Source of the DNA: Nitrososphaerota archaeon
GTDB lineage: Archaea; Thermoproteota; Nitrososphaeria; Nitrososphaerales; Nitrosopumilaceae
NCBI GenBank assembly: GCA_028867785.1
Contig: JAGWFS010000004.1
Location: forward strand, 62,001-126,000
Reading direction: 5' to 3'
Length of the DNA: 64,000 nucleotides
Of this stretch, positions 23,221-31,969 are shown piece by piece; the first letter of the stretch is position 1; each line of letters starts with the position of its first letter. The notes beneath the pieces were generated by a model that saw nothing but the letters and a program-made list of their open reading frames with translations, was not told the origin of the DNA and did not search any database. The translations under genes and the position numbers were made by a program.

Positions 23221-25244
23221 TTATCTTCAACTTCGTAGGCTCGCAATCGCTCTCTTTTCCTCTTTAGCATTGCAAATATTCCAATTATTACGCCAACCCA
23301 TATGCAGCCAAACAGCATGTTCGATATGCTCACATACATGTATGGCGTGGCATCAAGCAGATTGAATACAATTGTGCTAGCTTGGTAGTGAACATTCAGC
23401 ATTCCAGTATGAAACGCTGCGCTGTCAGGAGATGTAGTTGCAATCTTATCAGTGGTTGCAAGCATTGTAGTCAGATCACCTTGCATTAGTCCAAAGTCAG
23501 TGTCGTCTGTTGGGAATATCCATACAGGGTTTCCAGATGGCGGAAGTAATGTTTTTACAGCCTTTAGATCATTGTGGATGGATTGTGGATCAGATGTGGC
23601 CTGAATTCTTAACAGCAGACCCCTAGCTTGGTCAAGCGGGTATATTGTTGTACTATATTCTTCAAAGGCCATAACTACTCCCAAGAGTATGAGTCCCATG
23701 ATTCCGCCCATTGCAAACTTGTAGTATGTATTTGCCATTCTTTGATTACCTGATGTAACAGGCATATTTCTTGATTTGCCTTTTTTAAATGTTGAATGAG
23801 ATATGCTAAGATATGCTATATAGAAGAATCCTATAGTTTGGATTCCAATTATTGGAGCAAAGATAGGATTTTCTGAAAAGATTGCAATGAATATACCTAT
23901 GATTCCATATACTCCAAAGAATAGCTCAAGCAATGTGGTTTTTGTGAAAGGCAGCGCATAGGCCTTGTCTCTCCAATCGTCACTCTTTTTTATTATTCCA
24001 AACTTTGGAGTGCGCAGAAATTCATTTTTCTTTCCAAATAATGCGTCAAATACGGCTACAGTGTTATTCACAGACATACCTGCAGAATAAAACACCATGT
24101 AAAAGTATGACAGCGCTTTAGACTTCCAGCTTGTGTTATACAGATCTCGAATTATCATAATGTACACCAATGGCCCCATGGCAAGATATGCCAGTATCGT
24201 GAGAGCTGGCAGGCCACTTACTATATAGAGGTTGATTTTTGTAGCCAGCAATACTGGTAAAATTAAGAATTGCATCAGCATTAGCGGAAATGCAATATGC
24301 CTTGTGAGTTGAACAAAAGCCTGGATTTTTGTGTCAACCGGTATTTTCTTTATCACTACATCTCCAAGTAATTTTATGGCACACTGGATAGACCCCTTTG
24401 CCCACCTGAACTGCTGTCTCTTTGCAGCATTCATCTGTACAGGAAGTTCTGCATCTACCACTATATCTGGTATAAATACACATTTCCATCCTTTCATCTG
24501 TGCTCTATAGCTAAGGTCTAGATCCTCCACCAACGTTGCAGTATGCCACCCCCCAGCATCTTCAATGCAGTCCCTTCTCCAGACCCCAGCAGTACCGTTG
24601 AAATTCATGAACAGGTGGGAATTACTTTTTGCTTGTTGTTCTATCAGAAAATGAAAGTCCAAGCTTAGTGCCTGGGCCATGGTCAATGCAGAATATTTTT
24701 CATTTACATGACCCCACCTGCATTGTACCAGACCTATCTCAGGCTTGCAAAAATATGAGAGCGCTTTTTTTAGGAACCATGATGGAGGAATAAAGTCTGC
24801 GTCAAATATGGCAACAAAGTCTCCCTTTGCAAAACTCATTGCATGACGAAGCGCCCCTGCCTTGTACCCTTTTCTATTTCCCCGCCTTACATGCATTATG
24901 TCAAATCCTTTCTTTTTGTAATCATTTACCAGATCTTCCAGTATAGTGAATGTGTCATCATCAGAGTCATCCAGTACCTGGATGCATAGTTTCTCTTTTG
25001 GATAGTCTTGTGCACATACCGCGTTCACAAGTCTGGCAGCCACATACTTTTCATTGTAAATTGGAAGCTGGATTGTAACGGTGGGAATCTCTTTTAGTTC
25101 AACAGATTTTGTCTTCTTTTTTTGTCTGGCCAGAAAGACAAGATAGTAAAAATTGCACGTATACAGAGTTATGACAAGGGCTATTCCGATAAAGAGATTC
25201 CACAAGAATTGGGTTAAAGGCGTTGGTACAGGATGTATCAGCAT
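23217..25244 (-). CDS. family-2 glycosyltransferase, cellulose-synthase-like membrane protein
   Basis: The 675-residue protein has a transmembrane helix at the N-terminus, a GT-A domain with the processive-enzyme signature (DDSDD, FDADF, a third Asp in TLVEDLDLSYR, and QQFRWAKG), then about six transmembrane helices. A long extracytoplasmic loop lies before the last helix. Such enzymes polymerise and export beta-linked polysaccharides from nucleotide sugars; the exact glycan is unknown. No polysaccharide cluster surrounds it, so a housekeeping surface glycan is possible. Confidence 0.9.
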   Translation of the reverse strand: MLIHPVPTPLTQFLWNLFIGIALVITLYTCNFYYLVFLARQKKKTKSVELKEIPTVTIQLPIYNEKYVAARLVNAVCAQDYPKEKLCIQVLDDSDDDTFTILEDLVNDYKKKGFDIMHVRRGNRKGYKAGALRHAMSFAKGDFVAIFDADFIPPSWFLKKALSYFCKPEIGLVQCRWGHVNEKYSALTMAQALSLDFHFLIEQQAKSNSHLFMNFNGTAGVWRRDCIEDAGGWHTATLVEDLDLSYRAQMKGWKCVFIPDIVVDAELPVQMNAAKRQQFRWAKGSIQCAIKLLGDVVIKKIPVDTKIQAFVQLTRHIAFPLMLMQFLILPVLLATKINLYIVSGLPALTILAYLAMGPLVYIMIIRDLYNTSWKSKALSYFYMVFYSAGMSVNNTVAVFDALFGKKNEFLRTPKFGIIKKSDDWRDKAYALPFTKTTLLELFFGVYGIIGIFIAIFSENPIFAPIIGIQTIGFFYIAYLSISHSTFKKGKSRNMPVTSGNQRMANTYYKFAMGGIMGLILLGVVMAFEEYSTTIYPLDQARGLLLRIQATSDPQSIHNDLKAVKTLLPPSGNPVWIFPTDDTDFGLMQGDLTTMLATTDKIATTSPDSAAFHTGMLNVHYQASTIVFNLLDATPYMYVSISNMLFGCIWVGVIIGIFAMLKRKRERLRAYEVEDN

Positions 25245-25293
25245 CGGAGTCTTTCAACTCACAAGTCCTTATAGCCCTACCGTTGTTTTCTCA

Positions 25294-26250
25294 CTAGCCT
25301 CTCTTTGAGATCTTGATTGCTTGCACAGGGCAAACATTCTCACATGATAAGCAGAATATACAGTCAATCTCTCTTGCCATAAGGGGTTTTTTCTCAGATG
25401 AAGGGTTTCCTGCAAACTCGGCCCATTCATAGACCTTGACAGGACAGGCATCTATGCAGGCACCGTCTCCCACACATATATCAAAGTCAACTGAGACAAA
25501 TTCTCCCCAGATTCCCAATACTTCGTTTCCTTTTCTTGGTCCATAGACCTTTATCTTGCCGCCACTGGATGGGGCGGTGAATGTTTCTGATACCTTTAGT
25601 TTTTTCTTAAATTCTACATCTATTGGCCCCGGTTTTGCTCCAGATGGAGTCTCTATCTCTGCGGGTTGTTGTGCCTCCTGTCCAGGCGGAGGAGATGCCG
25701 GTTTTGGTTTGGGCTTGGCATTTAGAACTATCTGTGCAAGCGGTGTCATCTCTTCCAGTTCTTTTAAAGCTGCTTCCGGAGTTGCTTGTTTGGTTTTTAC
25801 AAGATGTTCAATCATCTTGTCGGCAAGAACACTGTTACGCAGTATAGTATCAATCATCATCTTGGCATTTGCATCTGCTTTTCTCCTGTAGTCTTTTACC
25901 CAGAGGCCGTCGCCATATTTCTCTACTGGGTAAATTTGGTATATCATATCAACTACCTCTCCGGTTACAACTTCAACTTGTACCTCAAGCTCAATCTGCT
26001 TGTATCCTCTGTCATCAGGATCAGGTGTACTCTCTTCTTTCCATCGGTATGTCGCATAAACCCTGTCAGCAAATTGATCCATGACAAAAACTTTCTTGAA
26101 TCCACTAACAATAGAATCAATTTCGTACTTGTCTTCCAGTTTTACTGGCAGGCGATAAAGTCCCAGCTTGTAGCTGTGCAATGGATATATTCCTCTCTTC
26201 GAAGTCCCAGACTGGACTGTGTAGACCTTGTCTTTTAGAAGAAGGGACAT
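25294..26250 (-). CDS. ferredoxin-domain fusion protein (3Fe-4S/4Fe-4S type)
   Basis: The 318-residue protein has an unknown N-terminal domain (about 1-170), a Pro/Lys/Ala-rich linker (AKPKPKPASPPPGQEAQQPA) and a C-terminal ferredoxin of the archaeal zinc-ferredoxin type. Its first cluster motif CVGDGACIDACPV has Asp in place of the second Cys, typical of a 3Fe-4S or labile 4Fe-4S site. The second, CIFCLSCENVCPV, is a full 4Fe-4S site. The zinc-binding His of Sulfolobus-type zinc ferredoxin (before VYGP and in GIHG) are not seen here; the equivalents read GGKIKVYGP and GIWG. Electron carrier role is likely; the N-domain is unexplained. Confidence 0.8.
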   Translation of the reverse strand: MSLLLKDKVYTVQSGTSKRGIYPLHSYKLGLYRLPVKLEDKYEIDSIVSGFKKVFVMDQFADRVYATYRWKEESTPDPDDRGYKQIELEVQVEVVTGEVVDMIYQIYPVEKYGDGLWVKDYRRKADANAKMMIDTILRNSVLADKMIEHLVKTKQATPEAALKELEEMTPLAQIVLNAKPKPKPASPPPGQEAQQPAEIETPSGAKPGPIDVEFKKKLKVSETFTAPSSGGKIKVYGPRKGNEVLGIWGEFVSVDFDICVGDGACIDACPVKVYEWAEFAGNPSSEKKPLMAREIDCIFCLSCENVCPVQAIKISKRG

Positions 26251-26286
26251 GTTATTATTATTGGAAAAAGTCTTTAAAAACCCTTC

Positions 26287-26616
26287 TTAGTAATCTGGGC
26301 ACGTCTCTTCACGGATCTTTCGATATCTTTCTTCCATCTCTTTAGCATGCACCAGTACATTTTCAAGAGTGTACTTGTCTTTAGGAAAGAACCACCGTAT
26401 TCCTACTTTATGGCCAATTCCGTCCATGTCGTAGATCATGCCTTTTTCCGAGTCTACATTGTATTTTTCATCAATTGATCGCTCTTGTACTGTAAGACCT
26501 CTCTTGGTTTTGTCTTCCATGATTAGATCAATCGGTCCATCTCTTATTGCATAAAATATTCCCTTTTGCAATACAGGAAGTTCTCGGCCTTCGTTATTTT
26601 TCAATCGGGTTTCCAA
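26287..26616 (-). CDS. hypothetical protein downstream of rhodanese
   Basis: One hundred and nine residues starting METRLKNNEGRELPVLQKGI. Mixed alpha/beta, with a Trp/Phe/Lys-rich RWFFPKDKYTLENVLVHAKE segment. It overlaps the end of the sulfurtransferase by 23 bases on the same strand, so translation is probably coupled and a shared sulfur-related role is reasonable. No family recognised. Confidence 0.6.
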   Translation of the reverse strand: METRLKNNEGRELPVLQKGIFYAIRDGPIDLIMEDKTKRGLTVQERSIDEKYNVDSEKGMIYDMDGIGHKVGIRWFFPKDKYTLENVLVHAKEMEERYRKIREETCPDY

Positions 26617-27439
26617 TCATATTACCCCATTCAGTCCAGGAGCCATCATAGTTTCTAACTTGCGGATATCCTAACAAGTATTTCAGGACAAACCAGCTGT
26701 GGGAAGATCTTTCCCCTATCCTACAATAACAGATTACATCTTTATCTGGCGTGACTCCTTTAGTCTCGTAATTCTTCTTTAGTTCCTCAACAGTTTTGAA
26801 GGTGCCGTCAGTGTCATTTATAGCCGTTGCCCACGGTATGTTATTTGCACCAGGAATATGCCCACCTCTTTGCGCATGTTCCATTGGATATTCCGGAGGA
26901 GCAGTGATTTCGCCTGAGAATTCCTTGGGAGAACGCACGTCAACTAGGACGGTATCTTTTTTGTCAAGAGATCTTCTCACATCAAACAGATAAGCTCGTA
27001 TTCCTTCGTTTGGGGGTTGTGACACATACTTTGTCTTTTGAATCTGTGGCTCTTCCTTTGTGTATGGTCTTTTCTCCATTTCCCATTTCTTTCTTCCCCC
27101 ATTCATGATCTTTATTTTTTCATGTCCATAGTACTTGAATATCCAAAATACAAAGGCGGCAAACCAGTTGTTGAAATCTCCGTAAAGAACCACCTCAGAA
27201 TCAGCGGTGATTCCATTTCTGGACATTAGGTCTTCAAATTGTGATTTGCTGACAATATCCCGTGTTACTGGATCGTTGATGTCTCTTTTCCACCAGATAA
27301 GACTGGCATTTTGAATGTGCCCTTGTCTGTAAGCATTTTCCGGATCATAATCGACCTCGACAAGCTTGATTGTATTATTTCCCATATTTTTTGCAACAGT
27401 CTCAGTATCGGTTAGAACTTCAGGATGCACGTAATTCAT
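26594..27439 (-). CDS. thiosulfate sulfurtransferase (tandem rhodanese)
   Basis: The 281-residue protein carries two rhodanese domains. The N-terminal one lacks an active Cys (VVLYGDFNNWFA region). The C-terminal one has the active loop CYCRIGERS with Cys239 and the upstream VDVRSPKEFSGE and GHIPGANNIPW motifs. It transfers sulfane sulfur to cyanide or thiol acceptors. Gene order with 26287 and the ferredoxin fusion suggests a small redox/sulfur operon. ATG start at 27439. Confidence 0.9.
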   Translation of the reverse strand: MNYVHPEVLTDTETVAKNMGNNTIKLVEVDYDPENAYRQGHIQNASLIWWKRDINDPVTRDIVSKSQFEDLMSRNGITADSEVVLYGDFNNWFAAFVFWIFKYYGHEKIKIMNGGRKKWEMEKRPYTKEEPQIQKTKYVSQPPNEGIRAYLFDVRRSLDKKDTVLVDVRSPKEFSGEITAPPEYPMEHAQRGGHIPGANNIPWATAINDTDGTFKTVEELKKNYETKGVTPDKDVICYCRIGERSSHSWFVLKYLLGYPQVRNYDGSWTEWGNMIGNPIEK

Positions 27440-27525
27440 AACGCTTCAGCCATGATACAGAAAAGGTTCTTAATATTTTATACTTATCATATGCTTTTTA
27501 AGCGAAATTAGAATAGTACTTTTGT

Positions 27526-28341
27526 TTGGAACTCAACAATGTAGCAGTTGTCAGCAAGGTAGGCTCAAAAGAGGCAGAAGATGCTGCAAAGAAAGTAGCA
27601 AAAAAACTTCTTGGTAAAAAAATTCGAGTTTACACAGTTTCACCGGTCGAGGTGGAGGGAGCCAAGAGAGTGAGCGACTTGGAAGACCTAAAAGCTGCAA
27701 AGCTTGATCTGACAATAACACTTGGAGGTGACGGCACAACATTACGAACTTTCAGATACTTGGAAGATGAGACCCCGAACTTGGCCATCAACGTAGGCGG
27801 CAACAGGGGGATCCTGTCAGAAATAACTTTGCCAGAGATAGATGCCGCAGTAGAACAGATAAGATCAGACAACATATTTCTCGATAAGAGAATCAGGGTG
27901 ATCGCATCCTGTGCAGGCCAAGAGTTTCCCCCTGCGCTCAATGAGATATACATCAACAGACAAAATCTCACCAAGACATCACTTTTTGAGATAAGATTCC
28001 AAAATGACACGGTTACACAAAGAATGGATGGAGCCATAGTTTCAACCCCGAGTGGTTCAACAGGACACTCGTATTCCCTTGGAGGCCCGATTCTTCACGA
28101 AAGTTTGGATGTGTTGATAATTACTCCAGTGGCCCCGGTCAACAAATTGCCATCAATTGTGGTACCAGATGAGAAAATCGAGATAATAAGCAACCACGAT
28201 TCCAACATAATCATGGATGCACAGGTGATCAAAAATGCACGAGTTGACGAAGTGATCACGATAAGAAAATACAAGAAACAGGCAGTGTTTGTTAGACTGA
28301 AGAAAAGAGGCCTAAGACAGATGAGTAAGCTTGGTTTTTAG
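27526..28341 (+). CDS. nadK: NAD kinase
   Basis: The 271-residue enzyme phosphorylates NAD to NADP. It has the Gly-rich GGDGT motif (67-71), the NxGxxGILSE stretch and the conserved STPSGSTGHSYSLGGP loop. The start is TTG at 27526, about 26 bases after CTTTTTAAGC, so it is probably leaderless. The downstream nob1 gene overlaps its stop. Confidence 0.94.
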   Translation: MELNNVAVVSKVGSKEAEDAAKKVAKKLLGKKIRVYTVSPVEVEGAKRVSDLEDLKAAKLDLTITLGGDGTTLRTFRYLEDETPNLAINVGGNRGILSEITLPEIDAAVEQIRSDNIFLDKRIRVIASCAGQEFPPALNEIYINRQNLTKTSLFEIRFQNDTVTQRMDGAIVSTPSGSTGHSYSLGGPILHESLDVLIITPVAPVNKLPSIVVPDEKIEIISNHDSNIIMDAQVIKNARVDEVITIRKYKKQAVFVRLKKRGLRQMSKLGF

Positions 28342-28834
28342 GATTTTGGATTCCACCTCGTTTTATGCAGGCATACCATTCTCATCACAAGATGTTAGCT
28401 ATACCACTCCTCTAGTTTTTGAAGAGATCAAGCATATCAAAAAAGATCAAGGTGCAATAGATGTGTTAATAGAATCAGACAGACTGAAAATTATAGAACC
28501 TGAAAAAAAGTTTGTAGACATCACACTTGGAAAAGCAGAGGAAACAGGGGACTACCAGAGCCTTTCCAAGGAGGACGTTTCTGTCATAGCATTATGTTTA
28601 CAGACTGGCGGAGAGTTGGTAACCGATGACTTTGCAGTTTCAAATGTGGCAAAGCACATGAATTTGAAAGTTTTGCCAGTCATGACAAAGGGGGCAGACA
28701 AGATAAAATGGATTTATTTTTGCGCAGGCTGTAGAACAAGTTTTTCCAAAGATTCTATTTGTCCAATGTGCGGAAACAAGCTGGTACGCAAGTCATCCAA
28801 GAGCAAGTCCTCTTCCGACCCAGTCGGCCAGTGA
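28331..28834 (+). CDS. nob1: rRNA endonuclease Nob1
   Basis: The 167-residue protein joins a PIN nuclease domain (LDSTSFYAG near the start, catalytic acidic residues in SKEDVSVIALCLQ and VTDDFAVSNVA) to a zinc ribbon (CAGC and CPMCG). It cleaves the 3' end of 16S rRNA during 30S maturation. The TTG start at 28331 overlaps the nadK stop; TTG 28346 is an alternative. The tail is Ser/Lys-rich. Its end overlaps the convergent rhodanese pseudogene by 42 bases. Confidence 0.88.
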   Translation: MVFRILDSTSFYAGIPFSSQDVSYTTPLVFEEIKHIKKDQGAIDVLIESDRLKIIEPEKKFVDITLGKAEETGDYQSLSKEDVSVIALCLQTGGELVTDDFAVSNVAKHMNLKVLPVMTKGADKIKWIYFCAGCRTSFSKDSICPMCGNKLVRKSSKSKSSSDPVGQ

Positions 28835-29553
28835 GCCATCATACAGTCTCACATTTTCATATCCTGCAATTCTAAGCTGGACAAATACATTTGCCGCCCT
28901 ATGACCCAGGGTACAATAACACACTAGTTCTTTGTCTTTTGGAATTTTTTGCTCCTCAAAGATAGATACAAGCTCATCTTTTTCCTTGAAAAGAGAGCCA
29001 TGCTCACCTACTCCGTCTGTGAATGGAAAGAGAATAGAGTTCGGTATCCTGCCAGCGATGTACTCCTGAGGGGATCGGGCATCCAAGATAAAAGCAGACT
29101 CGAGATTCTTTTGCAGTTCTTTGGCCTCTATTCTTATTGACGAGTTTATTTTTGGTGCAAAAGTAGCAGGAGTTGTCTTGTGAACCTCCCTTGTGATTGG
29201 GAGTCCTTTTTGATGCCAACTTGTGATTCCAGTGTCTAGGATCTTTGTTTTTCATGTCCAAAGTACAAAAACGTCCAAGCTATTCGGGCGGCAGACGGGT
29301 CCATATAGTCACCACATATCACAACGGTTTTTGTGTCATCAATTCCAAGCGACCCAAACAAGGCTACGGCGTTTTCAGTCTCCAATACAGGATTTGCGCC
29401 AGTATCAGCAGCCTCGACTACTACCTTTTCCACCTCCAGAGGTTGAGACTTGGGGATGTGTCCATATGAATATGCCACATTTCCTCTTGAATCCAGCATT
29501 ACCAAATCTGGATCATCGTAATGCCCTGCCAGCCAAGAATGTGAAATTATCAT
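28793..29553 (-). pseudogene. frameshifted tandem rhodanese (thiosulfate sulfurtransferase)
   Basis: One frame reads MIISHSWLAGHYDDPDLVML to WTFLYFGHE. Another continues TKILDTGITSWHQKGLPITR through LDARSPQEYIAGRIP to the active loop CYCTLGHRA, then DWVGRGLALG. The break is at a T5 homopolymer (29248-29252); one more base restores a full-length two-domain sulfurtransferase of about 253 residues. It could be a true pseudogene or a homopolymer sequencing error. A second, intact rhodanese lies at 26594. Confidence 0.8.
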
Positions 29554-29590
29554 GTGTGGTTCAGATCAGCGAGTAATATTTTATTTTATA

Positions 29591-30295
29591 TCAAACGTCG
29601 TGTAAAGTCTTCTGGTTAGTTTTTTTATCAGTCTTGTTCTTTGTGTCAAGTAGTTTTCGCATTTTTTGTGCACGTGATTCTCCCATTCCTTCAATCTTTG
29701 AAAGCTCTGCCACAGATGCATTAAGGGAATTACTTGGAGACCCAAATTTTTCCAACATTCTGGATGCAATCTTTTCACCAACTCCGGGCAGACTGCATAA
29801 AACAGACAGTTGCTGGCGGTTTATATCGCCTGACTTTCGAATTTTTTTAAGAAATGGCCCTTTGGTCTTACCTTGTCTTGCGCACATTGCTACCAGTAGC
29901 TTGGCTGTGTTTGATGCATTTGGAGTTGGTACAACTGGTATCCTAAAATCTAGTGCTACAGCGGAAATTGCACCATAGAAGACTAGCGGATTCTCAGTAA
30001 TTTGCGCAATCTCATCCACATTGCCTTCAATAATTATGGCTGGATGTTCAAAATGTTCCCGTAATCTGCTACATTGATCAAACAGTCTCCCATCAAAAAC
30101 AGACGAAATGAAATCATGTACACTTTTTCGTTCAATTACAGTTTCCGAGGCAACGATGTAGTCTCCTACAGGCAGGTTTTTCATTTCAATTTTTACCCCA
30201 ACCTCTTTTAAAAGATCGGGAATTCCGCTCTTTTTCTCACGTTCGTCAATTACCATTCTCAGGTCTTCTATCTTCATAGAACTGCTGAAATTCAT
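29591..30295 (-). CDS. xpf: XPF/ERCC4-type structure-specific nuclease
   Basis: The 234-residue protein has the ERCC4 nuclease domain with GDY (Asp45) and ERKSVHDF (Glu55, Lys57, Asp61), followed by a helix-hairpin-helix pair (SLPGVGEKIASRML and KIEGMGESRAQKM). No helicase domain, so this is the short crenarchaeal/thaumarchaeal XPF. It cuts branched DNA in repair and replication, usually with PCNA. Last gene of the exosome operon direction, 8 bases after the prefoldin gene. Confidence 0.93.
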   Translation of the reverse strand: MNFSSSMKIEDLRMVIDEREKKSGIPDLLKEVGVKIEMKNLPVGDYIVASETVIERKSVHDFISSVFDGRLFDQCSRLREHFEHPAIIIEGNVDEIAQITENPLVFYGAISAVALDFRIPVVPTPNASNTAKLLVAMCARQGKTKGPFLKKIRKSGDINRQQLSVLCSLPGVGEKIASRMLEKFGSPSNSLNASVAELSKIEGMGESRAQKMRKLLDTKNKTDKKTNQKTLHDV

Positions 30296-30303
30296 CCAGT
30301 ATT

Positions 30304-30708
30304 TTATTTAGGAGTATCTGTCTTTTGACCTGCCGGAGCTTGCGGTGCACGCAGCATCTCCCTGATCTTTGTTTCAGCTTCTTTGAGATTTTCCTTTAGT
30401 CTGGTTTCCTGTTTTGCCAGTACGGTTAGACGTGTGTTTGCAAGTTCCTTTTTTTCTTCTAGCTCTGAAATCAGAGTTGCTTTTGTGGATTTGACAAGAA
30501 TTGAGCCTGCTGCCTTGTAGACAGTATCCGCATCGCCTGCCTTTTTCAGTGCCTCAAGGGCTCTTTCCGTTTCGAGTTGTTCTGTTTCAAGATGTTGTTT
30601 TTGAACCATAATGGATTGAAGATTTTGTTGTAATTGTTGTAATCTGCCCACTTGTTCTTGTAACCATGGTGGGATTTGTTCTCCTGCAGACATGTTTGTA
30701 TCACTCAA
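30304..30708 (-). CDS. pfdB: prefoldin beta subunit
   Basis: The 134-residue protein is a coiled-coil hairpin: an N-terminal helix (PPWLQEQVGRLQQLQQNLQS), a beta turn with DADTVYKAAGSILVKSTKAT, and a C-terminal helix. Prefoldin delivers unfolded proteins to the thermosome. It has a Pro/Ala/Lys tail. The alpha subunit is encoded at 58174. Placement after pcc1 follows the conserved archaeal exosome superoperon. Confidence 0.92.
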   Translation of the reverse strand: MSDTNMSAGEQIPPWLQEQVGRLQQLQQNLQSIMVQKQHLETEQLETERALEALKKAGDADTVYKAAGSILVKSTKATLISELEEKKELANTRLTVLAKQETRLKENLKEAETKIREMLRAPQAPAGQKTDTPK

Positions 30709-30717
30709 TTGTTTTGC

Positions 30718-30963
30718 TTATATTTTTACCGATTCGATTGAATCGTTGCTTGTTTGGAGAAGGCGCAGTGTTGAATTCAAGTTTGCTCTAAGATGCGAAA
30801 GTTCCTGGGTATCAATCAGGATTGTAATGTTTTTGTCAAGAGACATCTTTGTCTGAGTAGGATTCTCGTCATAGAATTTGTTGTCAGTTTCCAGAGATTT
30901 GAAAATTGCTTTATTTTTTTTACCGGCAGAAATTTCGATTTTTGCACTATAGTTTGATGTCAT
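30718..30963 (-). CDS. pcc1: KEOPS complex subunit Pcc1
   Basis: From ATG 30963 the protein is 81 residues (MTSNYSAKIEISAGKKNKAI then the IDTQELSHLRANLNSTLRLL helix), the usual Pcc1 size. It dimerises Kae1 in the KEOPS complex that makes t6A37 in tRNAs. The frame extends further upstream but only through the L37Ae gene; starting at 30963 gives a 17-base overlap with it. Gene order supports the call. Confidence 0.85.
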   Translation of the reverse strand: MTSNYSAKIEISAGKKNKAIFKSLETDNKFYDENPTQTKMSLDKNITILIDTQELSHLRANLNSTLRLLQTSNDSIESVKI

Positions 30964-31162
30964 AGGCCATGCCTGCCACTTTGAAACCGCATTTCTTGCA
31001 TGTCCATATGCCAACTGCCTGTCTGCCAAATCGTATAGAGCCACAGTCTGGACATCTTCGCTTGGTCTTCAGTAGCCTGTGTACCGCAGTGAATTTTTTG
31101 CGTGGTTTCAGCCCATATTTTTGACCGAGACCCTTGAGTGAAGATCCTTTACCTTTTGCCAT
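30947..31162 (-). CDS. rpl37ae: 50S ribosomal protein L37Ae (eL43)
   Basis: Seventy-one residues with N-terminal basic part (KGLGQKYGLKPRKKF) and a zinc ribbon CPDC and CKKC. It is a structural part of the large subunit. One base separates it from the rrp42 stop. Confidence 0.93.
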   Translation of the reverse strand: MAKGKGSSLKGLGQKYGLKPRKKFTAVHRLLKTKRRCPDCGSIRFGRQAVGIWTCKKCGFKVAGMAYDIKL

Positions 31163-31163
31163 C

Positions 31164-31967
31164 TTACATCAGCTGCTCAAATTTCTTCCTTATTTTTGTT
31201 CCTACAGAAAGTGCCATTTCTGAACACTTGATAAGCTGTTCAACTGAAAATCCATCACTTCCTCCTTTTTGCAACGCACAGATGTTGCCTGCAGAGTTTG
31301 TAGTAATAGTAATTCTTGCATCCATGCAAATTTCCTCTTCCTTGCTAGGATCTACAATTATGTAATCGCCTATTCTTGCCATTGTAACCGATACTGGGAG
31401 AGTCTTTACTGGAGGTTTTGACGTAATTCCTTCAACTAGAACAGGTGCTTCATCCTTGATTTCATATTTTGGAATAGTAGAGGAAAGAACTGCTGCTACT
31501 GAAGCATATGAACATGCATCAAAAAGATTTCCTGCCGAATCAATAACACTGCTGTCAATGAATATTCCCACTACAGATTTGTCCTCAATTAGAACAAGTT
31601 GATGCAGATCAATCATTTCAGTCTCACGTATGCCCCTATCCACAACTCTAGCAAGCTCGATTACCCCTTCCGTAGGAGGTCCCGGTTCCACATATGGATC
31701 TGCAAGTGGAAGAATCTCAGCAGTACAGATCAGTATTCCCTTGTCTCCCAAGTCAGGAAACGGTTTGTCTGGTTGAACCTTGACTCCTGTGATAACCTCT
31801 GTATTTCCCAGTTTTATTCTCGCAGAACCATTTGCTTTTGGAATTACTCCGGTTTCTATGGTCAGAGGTCGTTGCTCATCAAGAGATCTGCCGTCAAGCC
31901 TCTTTCCTTGTTTGAGCAATTCCAAGATTTTGTCTGATCTTAATTGATCAAGTATAGCGGATTCCAA
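31164..31967 (-). CDS. rrp42: exosome subunit Rrp42
   Basis: The 267-residue RNase-PH-fold subunit lacks the catalytic residues and forms the hexameric ring with Rrp41. Visible are GKRLDGRSLDEQRPL, the SARIKLGNTEVITGVKVQPD strands and DEAPVLVEGITSKPP. Two bases separate it from the rrp41 stop, as in all archaeal exosome operons. Confidence 0.94.
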   Translation of the reverse strand: MESAILDQLRSDKILELLKQGKRLDGRSLDEQRPLTIETGVIPKANGSARIKLGNTEVITGVKVQPDKPFPDLGDKGILICTAEILPLADPYVEPGPPTEGVIELARVVDRGIRETEMIDLHQLVLIEDKSVVGIFIDSSVIDSAGNLFDACSYASVAAVLSSTIPKYEIKDEAPVLVEGITSKPPVKTLPVSVTMARIGDYIIVDPSKEEEICMDARITITTNSAGNICALQKGGSDGFSVEQLIKCSEMALSVGTKIRKKFEQLM

Positions 31968-31969
31968 TT

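Noticed and set aside
25786-26238. Long plus-strand frame opposite the ferredoxin-fusion gene
   Set aside because: Shadow of a clearly coding minus-strand gene; composition is that of antisense DNA.
30964-31044. Longer Pcc1 start
   Set aside because: The extension reads through the L37Ae gene; the 81-residue version matches the usual family length.
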